A stretch of DNA of 56,504 nt from a bacterium (GCA_919901855.1 CAKKQC010000015.1:1-56504), one strand, 5' to 3'; counted from the first letter of the stretch, positions 41,345 to 50,155 are shown. The notes: generated from the sequence alone by a model not told the origin. Made by a program: numbers and translations.

Positions 41345-43915
41345 ATGCCTTCCCCTGCCCCCGCGCCGTTCGAGATCGCGCTCCTCCGCCGGGCGCCTCT
41401 CGGGTGGGGCGTCCTGGCCGGTCTCCTCGGCATCCTGGCCGCCGATGCGGCCGGGCTGGCGGGGGCGGTCGGCAGCGGCGGCGCCACGGTCTGCGGGCTT
41501 GCCGCCGTCTGTCTGGCAGCAGGCGCCGTCTTGACGGCACGGCGCGGAAGAGAGGGTGCGGCGTGGGCGCTTGCGCTGGGGGCGGCAGCGGCCGTCGGCG
41601 GGGCCCGGCTCGCGGCCGATCGGGGACCCTTGGCCCGGGAAGACATCGGCCGCCTCTCCCTCCCCGTCAAGCACGCGATCGTCGAGGCGCTCGTGACCGA
41701 CGCCCCGCGACTGTACGCCGACCGCGGCACCACGGTCCTGGTTCTCGAGGTGCACGCCCTCGCCGCGCGCGGTGCGCCGCCCGCCCCCGCCCAGGGCACG
41801 GTCCGGGCGACCCTCCACTGGATGGAATCCCGGGTGCGGTATGGCGACCTCGTCCGGATCGAAGGCACGCTCCTGGCGCCGCCGGCGCCGTCGAACCCGG
41901 GCCAGCGCGACGCCCGCCGTGCCATGGCCCGGCAGGGCGTCCGCGCCCTGCTCTCGGCATGGGAACCGGGGCGGTTCGAGGTGCGAGCCCGCGACCGGGG
42001 GTCCCGGGTCCTGGCCGCGCTCCTGATGCTCCGTCGGGCCGCCACGGCCCGCCTCGCCATCCTCGTCGGCCCGCCGGAGAGCGACCTGCTGGGCTCGATC
42101 GTCTTCGGCCTGCAGGCGGGATTCGACCCCGAGGTCCTCGAGGCGTTCCGCGCCACGGGACTAATGCACATCCTGGTGGCCTCGGGACTCAACGTCGGGA
42201 TCCTGGCCTGGCTCTGCCTGGCGGCGTTCCGCGCCGCCCGCGTGCCGCGGGCCCGCGCCTCCCTGCTCGCCCTGCCCGTCCTCGTCGCGTACCTGCTTCT
42301 ATGCGGCGCGGACCCGCCTCTCCTGCGCTCCACGCTCATGTTCGGCCTCCTCGTCGCGGCGGGCGCCCTGGGCCGGCCCACGTCGCCGTTTAACGCGCTC
42401 GGACTGGCTGCCGGCGTGATCCTGCTCGCCTCGCCGGAGGCCGCCTGGGACACGTCGTTCCAATTCTCGTTCGTCTCCACCGCGGGCGTGATGGCTCTCG
42501 TTCCCACGCTGGTCGCCGCCCGCGGCCGGATCCCCGCCTGGCTGGTCGAGGCCGGCGCCTGCACCCTCGCCGCCCAGCTCGCGCTCCTGCCGTTCCTCGC
42601 GTCGACGTTCGGAACGGTCCCGTGCCTCGGCGCGGTCGCGAACCTCCTCGTGACCCCGACGATGGGAATCTTCCTCTCGGGCGGCCTCGCCCTGCTCGGG
42701 CTCGGCTGGGTGCCCCTCCTCGGCCCCGCGCTCGGCTGGTTCCTCAAGAACACGCTCGCGGTGACGCTCGGAATCGTCGAGGCCTTCGCGGGCGTCCCCC
42801 TCGCCTCCGTGGTGACCCCCCCGTTCCCTGGCCTCGCCGTCGCGGCATACCTCGCGTGGACCCTCGGCGGCCTGCTGTGGCTGGCGGCGGGTCGCGCGGC
42901 TGCGGACGCAGCCGTCGGGAGTTCGCCGGAGGGCGATCTTCCGCGACGTGAAACGGAGGAGCCGGCGCCGATGGTCCCGCCAACCCGGACATGGCCCCGG
43001 GCCGTCTCCCTCGCCGGGCTCGCCGTCCTCGCGCTCCTCGTCTGGCGCGCGGCCCTCCGGCCCGCCCCCGGCGATCTGACCGTGACCGTCCTCGACGTGG
43101 GCCAGGGCGCGGCCGCCGTGATCCGGCTCCCGTCCGGCCGCGCCATCCTCGTCGACGCCGGGCCGCCGTTCGCCGGCTTGTCCGTCGTCTCGCCCTACCT
43201 CGCGCACGAAGCCGTAGGACGGCTATCGGCCGTGATCCTCACCCACCCGCACGACGACCACGCGGGCGGGATGGAGACCGTCCTGCGGCGGCACCGCGCC
43301 GACGTGTGGCTCGCGAGCGGGTGCGGCTTCGCGGAGGCCGGGAATGCGCTGGCCGGCACGCGCCGGGTCCTGCGCTCCCGCGGAATCCCCGTCCGGCTCG
43401 CGCGGGCCGGGCTGCGCCTCGAGGGCGAACCGGGGGTCGCGATCGAGGTCCTGCATCCACCGGAGGGCTGGATGCGGCGCGTGGCGAAGGCGAAGCGGAC
43501 GGATGAGAACGCGGTCGTGCTGGCCGTGCGCCTCGGGGACACGGGGGCCCTGCTGGCGGCGGACATCGAGGGACGCGGTGAGGCGCTCCTGGCCCCGCGC
43601 CTGCGCCGGGGGAGGCCGTTCGGCCTCCTCGTGCTGGGACACCACGGCAGCGACCGGGCCAGCAGCCGGGCTTTCCTCGCCGCCGTGCGTCCCCGCGACG
43701 CGGTGGCCGCCGCGGGGGCGGGCAACCGGTTCGGCTTCCCGAACCCGGCGGTCGTCATCCGCGTGCGGGACCGGGGCGCCCGGCTCTGGGTAACGGGGCG
43801 CGACGGCGCGATCCGGGCCCGCGCGGACGGGCGCGACTGGTCGGTCGGACCCTTGTCTCCCCTGGTGCGTCCGCGATTGGGCGCCTTCGAGTTTCGGCGA
43901 ACCCCGAAACTCTAA
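41345..43915 (+). CDS. comEC: ComEC/Rec2 DNA-uptake channel protein
   Basis: The 856-residue protein has N-terminal membrane helices with a DUF4131-like soluble loop. The competence domain follows (VFGLQAGFDPEVLEAFRATG, then MHILVASGLNVGILAW), with helices around residues 270-540. A C-terminal metallo-beta-lactamase-like domain carries LDVGQGAAAVIRLPSG (about 583), LTHPHDDHAGG (about 630) and LGHHGSDRASS (about 765). ComEC forms the inner-membrane channel that imports single-stranded DNA; the C-terminal domain may degrade the other strand. All three regions are present. The ATG at 41345 is the first plausible start. A longer open frame reaches into the helicase gene and is a shadow. Confidence 0.92.
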   Translation: MPSPAPAPFEIALLRRAPLGWGVLAGLLGILAADAAGLAGAVGSGGATVCGLAAVCLAAGAVLTARRGREGAAWALALGAAAAVGGARLAADRGPLAREDIGRLSLPVKHAIVEALVTDAPRLYADRGTTVLVLEVHALAARGAPPAPAQGTVRATLHWMESRVRYGDLVRIEGTLLAPPAPSNPGQRDARRAMARQGVRALLSAWEPGRFEVRARDRGSRVLAALLMLRRAATARLAILVGPPESDLLGSIVFGLQAGFDPEVLEAFRATGLMHILVASGLNVGILAWLCLAAFRAARVPRARASLLALPVLVAYLLLCGADPPLLRSTLMFGLLVAAGALGRPTSPFNALGLAAGVILLASPEAAWDTSFQFSFVSTAGVMALVPTLVAARGRIPAWLVEAGACTLAAQLALLPFLASTFGTVPCLGAVANLLVTPTMGIFLSGGLALLGLGWVPLLGPALGWFLKNTLAVTLGIVEAFAGVPLASVVTPPFPGLAVAAYLAWTLGGLLWLAAGRAAADAAVGSSPEGDLPRRETEEPAPMVPPTRTWPRAVSLAGLAVLALLVWRAALRPAPGDLTVTVLDVGQGAAAVIRLPSGRAILVDAGPPFAGLSVVSPYLAHEAVGRLSAVILTHPHDDHAGGMETVLRRHRADVWLASGCGFAEAGNALAGTRRVLRSRGIPVRLARAGLRLEGEPGVAIEVLHPPEGWMRRVAKAKRTDENAVVLAVRLGDTGALLAADIEGRGEALLAPRLRRGRPFGLLVLGHHGSDRASSRAFLAAVRPRDAVAAAGAGNRFGFPNPAVVIRVRDRGARLWVTGRDGAIRARADGRDWSVGPLSPLVRPRLGAFEFRRTPKL

Positions 43916-43938
43916 CGCGGCCGTTCGTATGGAGGCCA

Positions 43939-43967
43939 TTGTCGGGGTCCTGCAGGGCCGATATCAT
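43939..43967 (+). promoter_or_regulatory. Promoter of the third PorV-like gene
   Basis: TTGTCG (43939-43944), 17 nt, TATCAT (43962-43967), followed by the ribosome binding site AGGGAGAG six bases before the ATG at 43985. This is a normal leadered promoter and contrasts with the leaderless-like starts elsewhere. Confidence 0.55.
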
Positions 43968-43984
43968 CTTAGGGAGAGACGAGC

Positions 43985-45013
43985 ATGCACCCCCAACGCC
44001 TGACCCTCCTATTGGCCGCCCTGAGCCTGTCCACCCGGGCCTTCGCCGGGGCGGGCGTCGCGGGCGCCGACATCCTCAAGGTCCCGGTCGAGGCGCGGGG
44101 CTGGGGGCTCGCGAACGCCTATTCGGCGATCGCCGACGACGTCGGGGCCATGGCCTGCAACCCGGCGGGTCTCGCGCTCTCGGGGGAGCGCGAGGTGCGG
44201 TTCACGTACCTGCGCATGCTCGAGGGGACCAGCTTCGAATCCCTGCTCGGGTCCTACCCGCTGGGCCGCTGGGGTTCCGTCGGGCTCATGCTCGTGTGGC
44301 GCCAGATCCCGACGATCGACAACGGGACCCTCGTGCTGGGCACGACCAGGCCGGTCGAGGTCAGCGACGGCGTGACGGGCGGCTTCATCTCGGCGCGGTT
44401 CAGCCATCTCCTGCCGAGCGTGCCGTTCGCGTCCCCGTTCTCGATGGGCATCGGCCTCAAGAACGTCTCCCAGCACATCGGCGGCCTCACGGCGTCCGCC
44501 ACCGCCGTCGACATCGGCTTGCGGGCCACCTACGACCTCTTCCGGATCGCGCTCGTCATCCAGAACATGGGCGGCGGCATCACCTTCCCGGGCACCATCG
44601 CCCAGGAATCCGACGCCCTGCCCCAGACGCTCCACGAGGCGATCGCCTTCGTCCCCTACGAAGACTCCAGCGCCTCGCTCACGCTCGCGATCGAGAATGC
44701 GTCCTACGTCGGCGTCTCCTCGTCGCAGAAGTTCGGGGACGAAATCCGCACCGCGTCCGAGAGCCTCGACGTGCTCTCCTTCGGCGCCGAGTACTGGCGG
44801 CTCAAGAAGATGGGCGTCCGGATCGGGTACCTCTCGCCGTACGGAAAGGGAGGCACGCAGTCCTACACGGGCGCGCGCGGCCTGTCCGTGGGCGTCTCCT
44901 TCCGCGTCTACAGCCGGCTGGTCGCGTACCAGGTCGACATCGGGTACCGGCCGTTCTCGCTGGGCTCCGACAAGCAGGACGCCGGGACGCTCTCCCTGGG
45001 CCTTCGCTTCTAG
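43985..45013 (+). CDS. PorV/PorQ family outer-membrane barrel (third copy)
   Basis: The 342-residue protein has a signal peptide (LTLLLAALSLSTRAFA) and the family entry region VPVEARGWGLANAYSAIADD, then MACNPAGLALS with the NPAG loop. Regular amphipathic strands follow to a terminal Phe (LSLGLRF). It is more typical of the UPF0164/PorV group in candidate phyla than the two other copies. No CTD-bearing cargo gene adjoins it; the next gene, 47 bp on, is a GT-C/TPR protein. It has its own promoter and a good ribosome binding site (AGGGAGAG). Confidence 0.85.
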   Translation: MHPQRLTLLLAALSLSTRAFAGAGVAGADILKVPVEARGWGLANAYSAIADDVGAMACNPAGLALSGEREVRFTYLRMLEGTSFESLLGSYPLGRWGSVGLMLVWRQIPTIDNGTLVLGTTRPVEVSDGVTGGFISARFSHLLPSVPFASPFSMGIGLKNVSQHIGGLTASATAVDIGLRATYDLFRIALVIQNMGGGITFPGTIAQESDALPQTLHEAIAFVPYEDSSASLTLAIENASYVGVSSSQKFGDEIRTASESLDVLSFGAEYWRLKKMGVRIGYLSPYGKGGTQSYTGARGLSVGVSFRVYSRLVAYQVDIGYRPFSLGSDKQDAGTLSLGLRF

Positions 45014-45060
45014 CTGCCGTTGGGATACCCGGGCGTTCGCGGACTACCGCATCACCGGCC

Positions 45061-47568
45061 ATGAGCGGGGCCTCCGGGGGGCCACTGCTGGCGGCAGTCC
45101 TCGCGTGGAACGCCTTCGTGCTCGTCTTCTTCCTCGACCACTTCTGGATCGGGCCCTCCATCCTCGCCAACGCCGCGCGCCAGTACCTCTTCCAGCCGCC
45201 GTTCCGCTCCGCCACGCTGGCAGCCAACTGGGCCATCTTCCTCCCGGCCGCGATCGCGTGCGGCGGGCTCCTCGTCGCGGCCAGCACCACCGGCGGGGCC
45301 CTTGGCCGCCTCCTCCGTACTCGGGCCGACGGCGTGCGGACCCTCGCCCTCGGACTAGGCGCGCTCGGCACCCTGACGCTCGGACTGGGGCTCGCCGGCC
45401 TCCTCGTCCGGCCTCCGGCCGCGGTCTCGGGTGCCGTTCTCGCCGGGCTCGCGCTGGCGGGAATCCGCCGCCGCCGGGCGATCGGCGCCGCGATCCGGGC
45501 GGGGTCCCCCGGCCTCCCGCCGCTCTCTCCCTTCGGTCGCACGGTCCTCGCCGCCGCCGTCTGTCTCGCCCTGGCTGGCACGCTCAACATCGAGATGAGC
45601 TGGGACGCGCTCACGTACCATCTGCGAATCCCGTCGTTCTACGCGTACCGCCACAAGGTCTTCGACGTCTGGCACCACTACTGTGCCCCGTTCCCCTCCC
45701 TAGTCGAAATGCTGTATCTCGTCTGCCAGCTCACGGGCGGGGACCTGATGGCCAGAATGCTCAATGCCGTGTTCGGCCTCCTCCTGCTGGGTTCGCTCCC
45801 CCGCCTGGTCCGCCTGGCCGGACTGGGTTCCTCCGGATTTACAGCGGCCCTCCTGTGCGGATGCCCGCTGTTCCTCCTGCTGCTCGGCCGGGCCTACATC
45901 GACCTCGGGTTCGCACTCTTCCTCGTGCTCGCCGTCGCCGACCTCCTCGAGTGGCGGCGCGGACGCGACAGCGGGAAAGCGGGATACGCGATCGCGAGCG
46001 GCCTGCTGGCCGGCTTCGGGCTCTCGAGTAAGTACGTCGGAGCGCTCGCGCTCCCGGGTTTCCTGGCCGCGGCCGTCGCGTGGCCGGGGCGCCCGCGCCG
46101 GTTCACGAAAGCGGCGGCTCTCTGGATCGTGTCCGCCGCCGCCCCGCTGGTCCCCTGGCTGGCCAGGAACTGGATCAACAAGGCGAACCCGGTCTCCCCG
46201 CTTCTGGGCGGTCTCTTCGGCACCCACGAGGTGATCCCGGGTGACGTAACTCCGCTGTTCTCCCTGGCCGATCCCCTCCGCCACCTCGTCGCCTCCCTGC
46301 CCGCCCGCGCCGAGGCCCTCCTTGTCAACCACGGCCGGATCGACGGCCCGGTCGCGGCCGCGGTCACGGGCCTCCTGCCCCTGCTCGCGTTCGGCGGCCT
46401 CGCCCCGGCGGCAAGACCGCTGGCCGCCTTCGTCCTCGCCTACCTCGCGGGCTGGTTCGTGCTCTCACCCGATGTACGGTTCCTGCTGCCCGTCCTGCCG
46501 ATCCTCGGCCTCCTGGCCGGCGATTCCTTCGCGCGGATCTGGGGCGGGGCCGCACGCGGGGCGCGCGTCGCGGCCAGGTTGCTGCTGGAAGCCCAGCTCG
46601 TCGCGGGCGCCCTATACGGCACATCGGTCCTGTGGGTGTTCTTCGATCCGCTCGGCATGCCGCTCGGGCTGGCCTCGGTCGAGGAGCGCCTCCAGCTCGG
46701 CCTCCCGCCCGCCCCGTTCACCTGGTATATGAAAACCTACGTCAACGCGAACGTGCCCGCGGGAGAACGGATCTGGTTCCTCACCCATCCGTTCACGTAC
46801 TACGTCGACCGCGAGTGCGTGGCCGACTTCCACTTCGGCACTTCGCAGTTCACCCGGCTGGCGCGAAGCGCCCCCACCGCAGGGGCGATGGCCCGGCGGT
46901 TCCGCCAGCTTGGGGTGAGGTGGCTGCTCTCGACCGGCGGCAACGCGACGCAGTACGCGTCGATCCCGGGCTACTACGACGTGCCCGCGGGAGTGCCGGA
47001 GGCGCTGAAGCGCCTGCTCGCGACCCGGTCCGACGCCGTGTGGCAGACCGAATCCTTCACCCTCTACCGGCTGGGACGCGCGCATCCGCCGCGGCCCCTC
47101 CCCGCGCTCCCGATCTTCGAGGCGCTGGCCTGGGAGCGGGCGGACCGGGACCTCGGCGACGGCCGGACGGGCGAAGCCCTGACCGCGTTCCTCGCGCCGC
47201 CGGCGCTGCTCGCCGACGTGGGTTCCACGTACGTCCGGCAGGGCGACGCCTGGATGACGCTCGGGGACGCCCCGCGAGCCGAGGCCGCGTTTCGCCGCGC
47301 GCTCGCCCTGGGCGCCGACCAGCCGCGCATCCGGACGGGCCTCGCGCAGGCGCTGCTGCGCCTGGGGCGCGCGGGCCAGGCGCTCGAGCACTCGGAGGCG
47401 GCCTGGCGCGAGTCGCCGCTCTCCGCCTACGCGGCCGCCGGGCTGGCGCTCAACTACCACGCCCTCGGGCGCACCGAGGATGCCCGGCGCCTTATCCGGG
47501 AGGCGATCCGCCTGCGGCCGGACGAACCGGACTACCGCGAGTTCGCGAAACGGTTGGGGCTGAAGTAG
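45061..47568 (+). CDS. GT-C (GT39/PMT-like) membrane glycosyltransferase with C-terminal TPRs
   Basis: The 835-residue protein has about eleven membrane helices. The first large periplasmic loop contains NIEMSWDALTYHLRIP, whose Asp is placed as in GT-C catalytic loops. Residues from about 690 form TPR-like helices (TYVRQGDAWMTLGDAPRAEA, then AFRRALALGADQPRIRTGLA, and so on). The TPR-plus-membrane plan parallels the two O-antigen-ligase-like proteins in the window. It probably transfers lipid-linked sugars to a periplasmic acceptor; no substrate can be named. The ATG at 45061 is the first start after the PorV-like stop. The same frame is open back to 43939, but that part is a shadow of the PorV gene. 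Confidence 0.75.
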   Translation: MSGASGGPLLAAVLAWNAFVLVFFLDHFWIGPSILANAARQYLFQPPFRSATLAANWAIFLPAAIACGGLLVAASTTGGALGRLLRTRADGVRTLALGLGALGTLTLGLGLAGLLVRPPAAVSGAVLAGLALAGIRRRRAIGAAIRAGSPGLPPLSPFGRTVLAAAVCLALAGTLNIEMSWDALTYHLRIPSFYAYRHKVFDVWHHYCAPFPSLVEMLYLVCQLTGGDLMARMLNAVFGLLLLGSLPRLVRLAGLGSSGFTAALLCGCPLFLLLLGRAYIDLGFALFLVLAVADLLEWRRGRDSGKAGYAIASGLLAGFGLSSKYVGALALPGFLAAAVAWPGRPRRFTKAAALWIVSAAAPLVPWLARNWINKANPVSPLLGGLFGTHEVIPGDVTPLFSLADPLRHLVASLPARAEALLVNHGRIDGPVAAAVTGLLPLLAFGGLAPAARPLAAFVLAYLAGWFVLSPDVRFLLPVLPILGLLAGDSFARIWGGAARGARVAARLLLEAQLVAGALYGTSVLWVFFDPLGMPLGLASVEERLQLGLPPAPFTWYMKTYVNANVPAGERIWFLTHPFTYYVDRECVADFHFGTSQFTRLARSAPTAGAMARRFRQLGVRWLLSTGGNATQYASIPGYYDVPAGVPEALKRLLATRSDAVWQTESFTLYRLGRAHPPRPLPALPIFEALAWERADRDLGDGRTGEALTAFLAPPALLADVGSTYVRQGDAWMTLGDAPRAEAAFRRALALGADQPRIRTGLAQALLRLGRAGQALEHSEAAWRESPLSAYAAAGLALNYHALGRTEDARRLIREAIRLRPDEPDYREFAKRLGLK

Positions 47569-47653
47569 TCGGCGGACGCCGCCGCGCGTTCATTCGGAGT
47601 CATGGGCCACTATCGCCGAGTTCGCGACCGGCCGGGTGCGCCCGCCGGGAAGC

Positions 47654-48586
47654 TCAGCCCGCGTGATGCTCCGCGAGCCAGCGCTCGCAATCGATGGCGG
47701 CCTCGCAACCGCTGCCGGCCGCCGAAACCGCCTGCTTGTACCGGGGGTCCCGGACGTCCCCGGCCGCGAAAACGCCCTCGATCGAGGTCCATGACCACTT
47801 CGGGCAGACGACGAAGCCCGCCTCATCGAGGTCGATCTGGCCCCGGAAGACCGCGGTGTTGGGTTCGTGGCCCAGTCCGAGGAACAGGCCCTGGCACGGA
47901 AACGTCGAGACTTCTCCGGTCTTCGCGTGCCGGAGCCGCAGCCCGTCGACCCGGGCCTCGCCGAGCACCTCGTCGACGACGCGGTCAAAGAGGAACGCGA
48001 TCTTGGGATTGGCCTTCGCGCGCTCGACCATGACCCGGGTCGCCCGGAACTCGGCCCGGCGGTGGATGATCGTCACCTTCGAGGCGAACCGGGTGAGGAA
48101 CGTCGCCTCCTCCATCGCCGAATCGCCGCCGCCGACGACGGCCAGTTCCTTGCCCCGGAAGAAGAACCCGTCGCAGGTCGCGCACGCCGAAACGCCCTTG
48201 CCCTTGAGCCGGGTCTCGCCCGGCAGGTTCAGCCACCGCGCACTGGCCCCGGTCGCGATGATGACCGAGTTCGCCCGCACAGTCCGCTCCTCGTCGATCG
48301 TGAGGCTGAACGGCCGGGTACGGAAGTCGACCTTCGTGACCGAGCCGGTCTCGATCCGCGCGCCGAACCGCTCCGCCTGCGCGCGGAACTTCTGCATGAG
48401 CTCGGGACCCTGGATCCCCTCCGGAAACCCCGGGAAGTTCTCGACGTCCGAGGTCTGGGAGAGCTGGCCGCCGTCGATATCCCCGACGATTACGAGCGGC
48501 TTGAGGAAGGCGCGGGCGGTGTATATGGCGGAGGTGTATCCGGCGCACGCGGCGCCGACGATCACGACGTTCTCGACGGTCTCCAT
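47654..48586 (-). CDS. trxB: Thioredoxin reductase (TrxB family)
   Basis: The 310-residue flavoprotein carries the redox pair CATCDG (Cys135, Cys138) and the NADPH loop VVGGGDSAMEEATFL. VFAAGDVRDPRYKQAVSAAG near the C-terminus contacts FAD. The enzyme transfers electrons from NADPH to thioredoxin. The N-terminal FAD loop reads IVGAACAGYTSA instead of the usual GSGPAGYTAA: the second Gly is Ala and the Pro is Cys14, giving a third cysteine close to the flavin. A TusA-like gene ends 28 bp upstream on the same strand; an AAGGG ribosome binding site lies nearby. Confidence 0.93.
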   Translation of the reverse strand: METVENVVIVGAACAGYTSAIYTARAFLKPLVIVGDIDGGQLSQTSDVENFPGFPEGIQGPELMQKFRAQAERFGARIETGSVTKVDFRTRPFSLTIDEERTVRANSVIIATGASARWLNLPGETRLKGKGVSACATCDGFFFRGKELAVVGGGDSAMEEATFLTRFASKVTIIHRRAEFRATRVMVERAKANPKIAFLFDRVVDEVLGEARVDGLRLRHAKTGEVSTFPCQGLFLGLGHEPNTAVFRGQIDLDEAGFVVCPKWSWTSIEGVFAAGDVRDPRYKQAVSAAGSGCEAAIDCERWLAEHHAG

Positions 48587-48614
48587 GTTCGGTTACCCTT
48601 AGGCCGTCGCGCCC

Positions 48615-48902
48615 CTAGCGGCGGGCCTCCATCTTGATGAGCTCCAGAGCGACGTGCGATGCGCCGTTGTCCTCGATCCGGTCGCGGCGCAGGAAGCGGT
48701 GGCCGATTTCGTCCGCCCACTTCATTACCTCGCGCTCCACGTCGGGTGAGTTCACGAGCACGTGCACCTTCTGACCCGGCTTGATCTTGAACATTCCCGA
48801 GAAGGCCCGGGCGCGCGCGTCGGTCGGCTTCACGCTGCGCAGATCGACGTGCGGCGTGGCTGGACCCGTGGACGCCTTGGCGTGATGGGGTGTGTCGGGC
48901 AT
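48615..48902 (-). CDS. Small TusA/SirA-like protein lacking the catalytic cysteine
   Basis: The 95-residue protein has the strand-helix order of TusA sulfur carriers: VDLRSVKPTDARARAFSGMF, then KIKPGQKVHVLVNSPDVE, then REVMKWADEIGHRFLRRD, and a final strand HVALELIKME. The Cys-Pro of sulfur-transferring TusA is absent; no cysteine occurs at all. It is therefore either a structural relative or a regulator rather than a persulfide carrier. A strong AAGGAGG ribosome binding site precedes the ATG at 48902. It lies 28 bp before trxB, suggesting a redox- or sulfur-related pair. The assignment rests on fold pattern only. Confidence 0.5.
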   Translation of the reverse strand: MPDTPHHAKASTGPATPHVDLRSVKPTDARARAFSGMFKIKPGQKVHVLVNSPDVEREVMKWADEIGHRFLRRDRIEDNGASHVALELIKMEARR

Positions 48903-48930
48903 CGTTCCTCCTTCGCGGTACTACGGTACT

Positions 48931-48947
48931 CATGCCGTCCCGGCATG
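48931..48947. repeat. Short hairpin upstream of the TusA-like gene
   Basis: CATGCCG (48931-48937) pairs with CGGCATG (48941-48947) across a TCC loop. A second dyad GCGGGTAG (48970-48977) and CTACCCGC (49002-49009) lies in the same 142-bp intergenic region between divergent genes. Either may be an operator; nothing links them to a known regulator. Confidence 0.35.
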
Positions 48948-49030
48948 ACCCCGCTTTCGACGAGCCAGTGCGGGTAGTGCTCCGTGCGGGTTGATCCCAT
49001 TCTACCCGCGGGGCTCCAGCCCGGTCAAGG

Positions 49031-49036
49031 TACAAT
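49031..49036 (+). promoter_or_regulatory. Candidate -10 box before the small membrane protein gene
   Basis: TACAAT, eight bases, then ATG at 49045. No ribosome binding site of normal strength. Confidence 0.35.
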
Positions 49037-49044
49037 ACCGACGG

Positions 49045-49386
49045 ATGGATACCGCACCCGGCGGAGGGGCCTGGCTCCTCCTGTTCACCGGCGTCGCGTG
49101 CATGGCCCTCGGTCTCGCGTGCCGGTACCTGGACGCCGGATACCCGGCGCTCGTGCGCGCGCTCGGTGGCCCGCCGGCCGGGCCCCGTGAAACGCGCTGG
49201 GTCCCGTGGACGCTCCTCTTCGCCGGCGTCGCCTGGCTCGTGGTCGGCTGGGCCGAACTCTACCCCTTCGCGCACGGCGCCCGGCCCTATGCGATCGTGA
49301 TCCTGAGCGTCGTCCTGCCCCCGCTCGGCGCGCTCGCGCTGGCCGGGGCTTTCATGTGGATCGTCCTCCTGCGCCGGTTTGGCTGA
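49045..49386 (+). CDS. Small integral membrane protein, function unknown
   Basis: The 113-residue protein has three hydrophobic segments, near residues 9-26 (WLLLFTGVACMALGLACRY), 54-70 (WTLLFAGVAWLVVGWAEL) and 83-110 (IVILSVVLPPLGALALAGAF), each long enough to cross the membrane. I recognise no family. The first in-frame ATG supported by an upstream -10-like TACAAT is at 49045; an earlier ATG at 48991 lies before that box. It is divergent from the TusA-like/trxB operon, and the G5/3D-domain gene converges with it 5 bp after its stop. Confidence 0.65.
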   Translation: MDTAPGGGAWLLLFTGVACMALGLACRYLDAGYPALVRALGGPPAGPRETRWVPWTLLFAGVAWLVVGWAELYPFAHGARPYAIVILSVVLPPLGALALAGAFMWIVLLRRFG

Positions 49387-49390
49387 CCTC

Positions 49391-50062
49391 TTAGTCCGCG
49401 GCGCGAACCCCCTCGAGCACGTAGACGCGGACCCAGCGGCGTCCCCACGCCACGGCGTCCTCGGTCCGGTTGAAGCACAGGTCCACGCGATCGCCCTTGA
49501 TCGCCCCGCCCACGTCCCCCGCCCACGCCAGCCCGTACCCGGCCACGTACAGGAGGCTCCGGAGCGGGATGACCCGCGGGTCCACGGCCACGATCCCCCG
49601 GCGCGTGCGCCAGCCGAGCCTCGTCGTCCCCGCGTACTCGAAGCTGTTGTCGATTGGCCCGGGGTCATAGGCCGTCGAGAGGACCTCGTGCATGCGGACG
49701 GCGCGCGTGACCCTCGGCGCGCTGATCGCGTTGTCGTCCCCCGTGCCGAGGATGCGCACCTCGGTCAGCGGCGCCCGCACGAGCCGGACCTCGACGTCCC
49801 GGCGAGCCACCTCGCGGCCCCCCCGGGTGTGGACGCGGACGAACGCGAGGGTCTCTCCCGGACGGCCGGGGACCACGACCACCTGCCAGCCGCGCGCGAG
49901 GAGGACGCTGTACCGCTCATCCACGGGCACGGGGACGGCGCGGGTTTCGACCCGCTCCTGCGTGTCCCGGCGCTCGCGCCACCAGAGGACGGCGGCGAGC
50001 CCGGCCAGCCCGACGAGCGCGGCCCGGCGAAGAAGCAGGCGGGTACGATGATCCGGCTTCAT
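49391..50062 (-). CDS. Cell-wall-associated protein with G5-like and 3D domains
   Basis: The 223-residue protein has an N-terminal membrane anchor or signal (RRAALVGLAGLAAVLWW). A G5-like beta region lies at about residues 45-108 (RPGETLAFVRVHTRGGREVA). A C-terminal 3D domain (RGIVAVDPRVIPLRSLLYVA, then GYGLAWAGDVGGAIKGDRVD) carries the three Asp that give the domain its name. Such domains occur in MltA-type lytic transglycosylases and Rpf/YabE-like proteins that cut or bind peptidoglycan. It is therefore likely periplasmic, acting on murein; enzymatic activity is inferred. TAAAAT lies 18 bases before the ATG at 50062. Confidence 0.82.
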   Translation of the reverse strand: MKPDHRTRLLLRRAALVGLAGLAAVLWWRERRDTQERVETRAVPVPVDERYSVLLARGWQVVVVPGRPGETLAFVRVHTRGGREVARRDVEVRLVRAPLTEVRILGTGDDNAISAPRVTRAVRMHEVLSTAYDPGPIDNSFEYAGTTRLGWRTRRGIVAVDPRVIPLRSLLYVAGYGLAWAGDVGGAIKGDRVDLCFNRTEDAVAWGRRWVRVYVLEGVRAAD

Positions 50063-50155
50063 GGAAGGTTCAGAACGCGTATTTTACCGCTCCCGCGGCC
50101 TCTCGCACCTTGGCCGGAGCCGCCCACTCCGCGCACGTGCTTCCGGAGCATGGGG

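Noticed and set aside
43939-47568. A 1209-codon plus-strand frame.
   Set aside because: The first 370 codons overlap the PorV-like gene in another frame and lack any fold pattern; the real GT-C gene starts at 45061.
47568-47581. A 14-mer shared with the hairpin at 94-107, both close to stop codons.
   Set aside because: Shared 14-mers are expected several times by chance in a GC-rich window of this size, and the second site has only a 5-bp stem.
48903-49044. Possible small RNA or tRNA gene in the largest intergenic gap.
   Set aside because: No cloverleaf, T-arm GTTCRA motif or CCA end could be found; only two dyads are visible.
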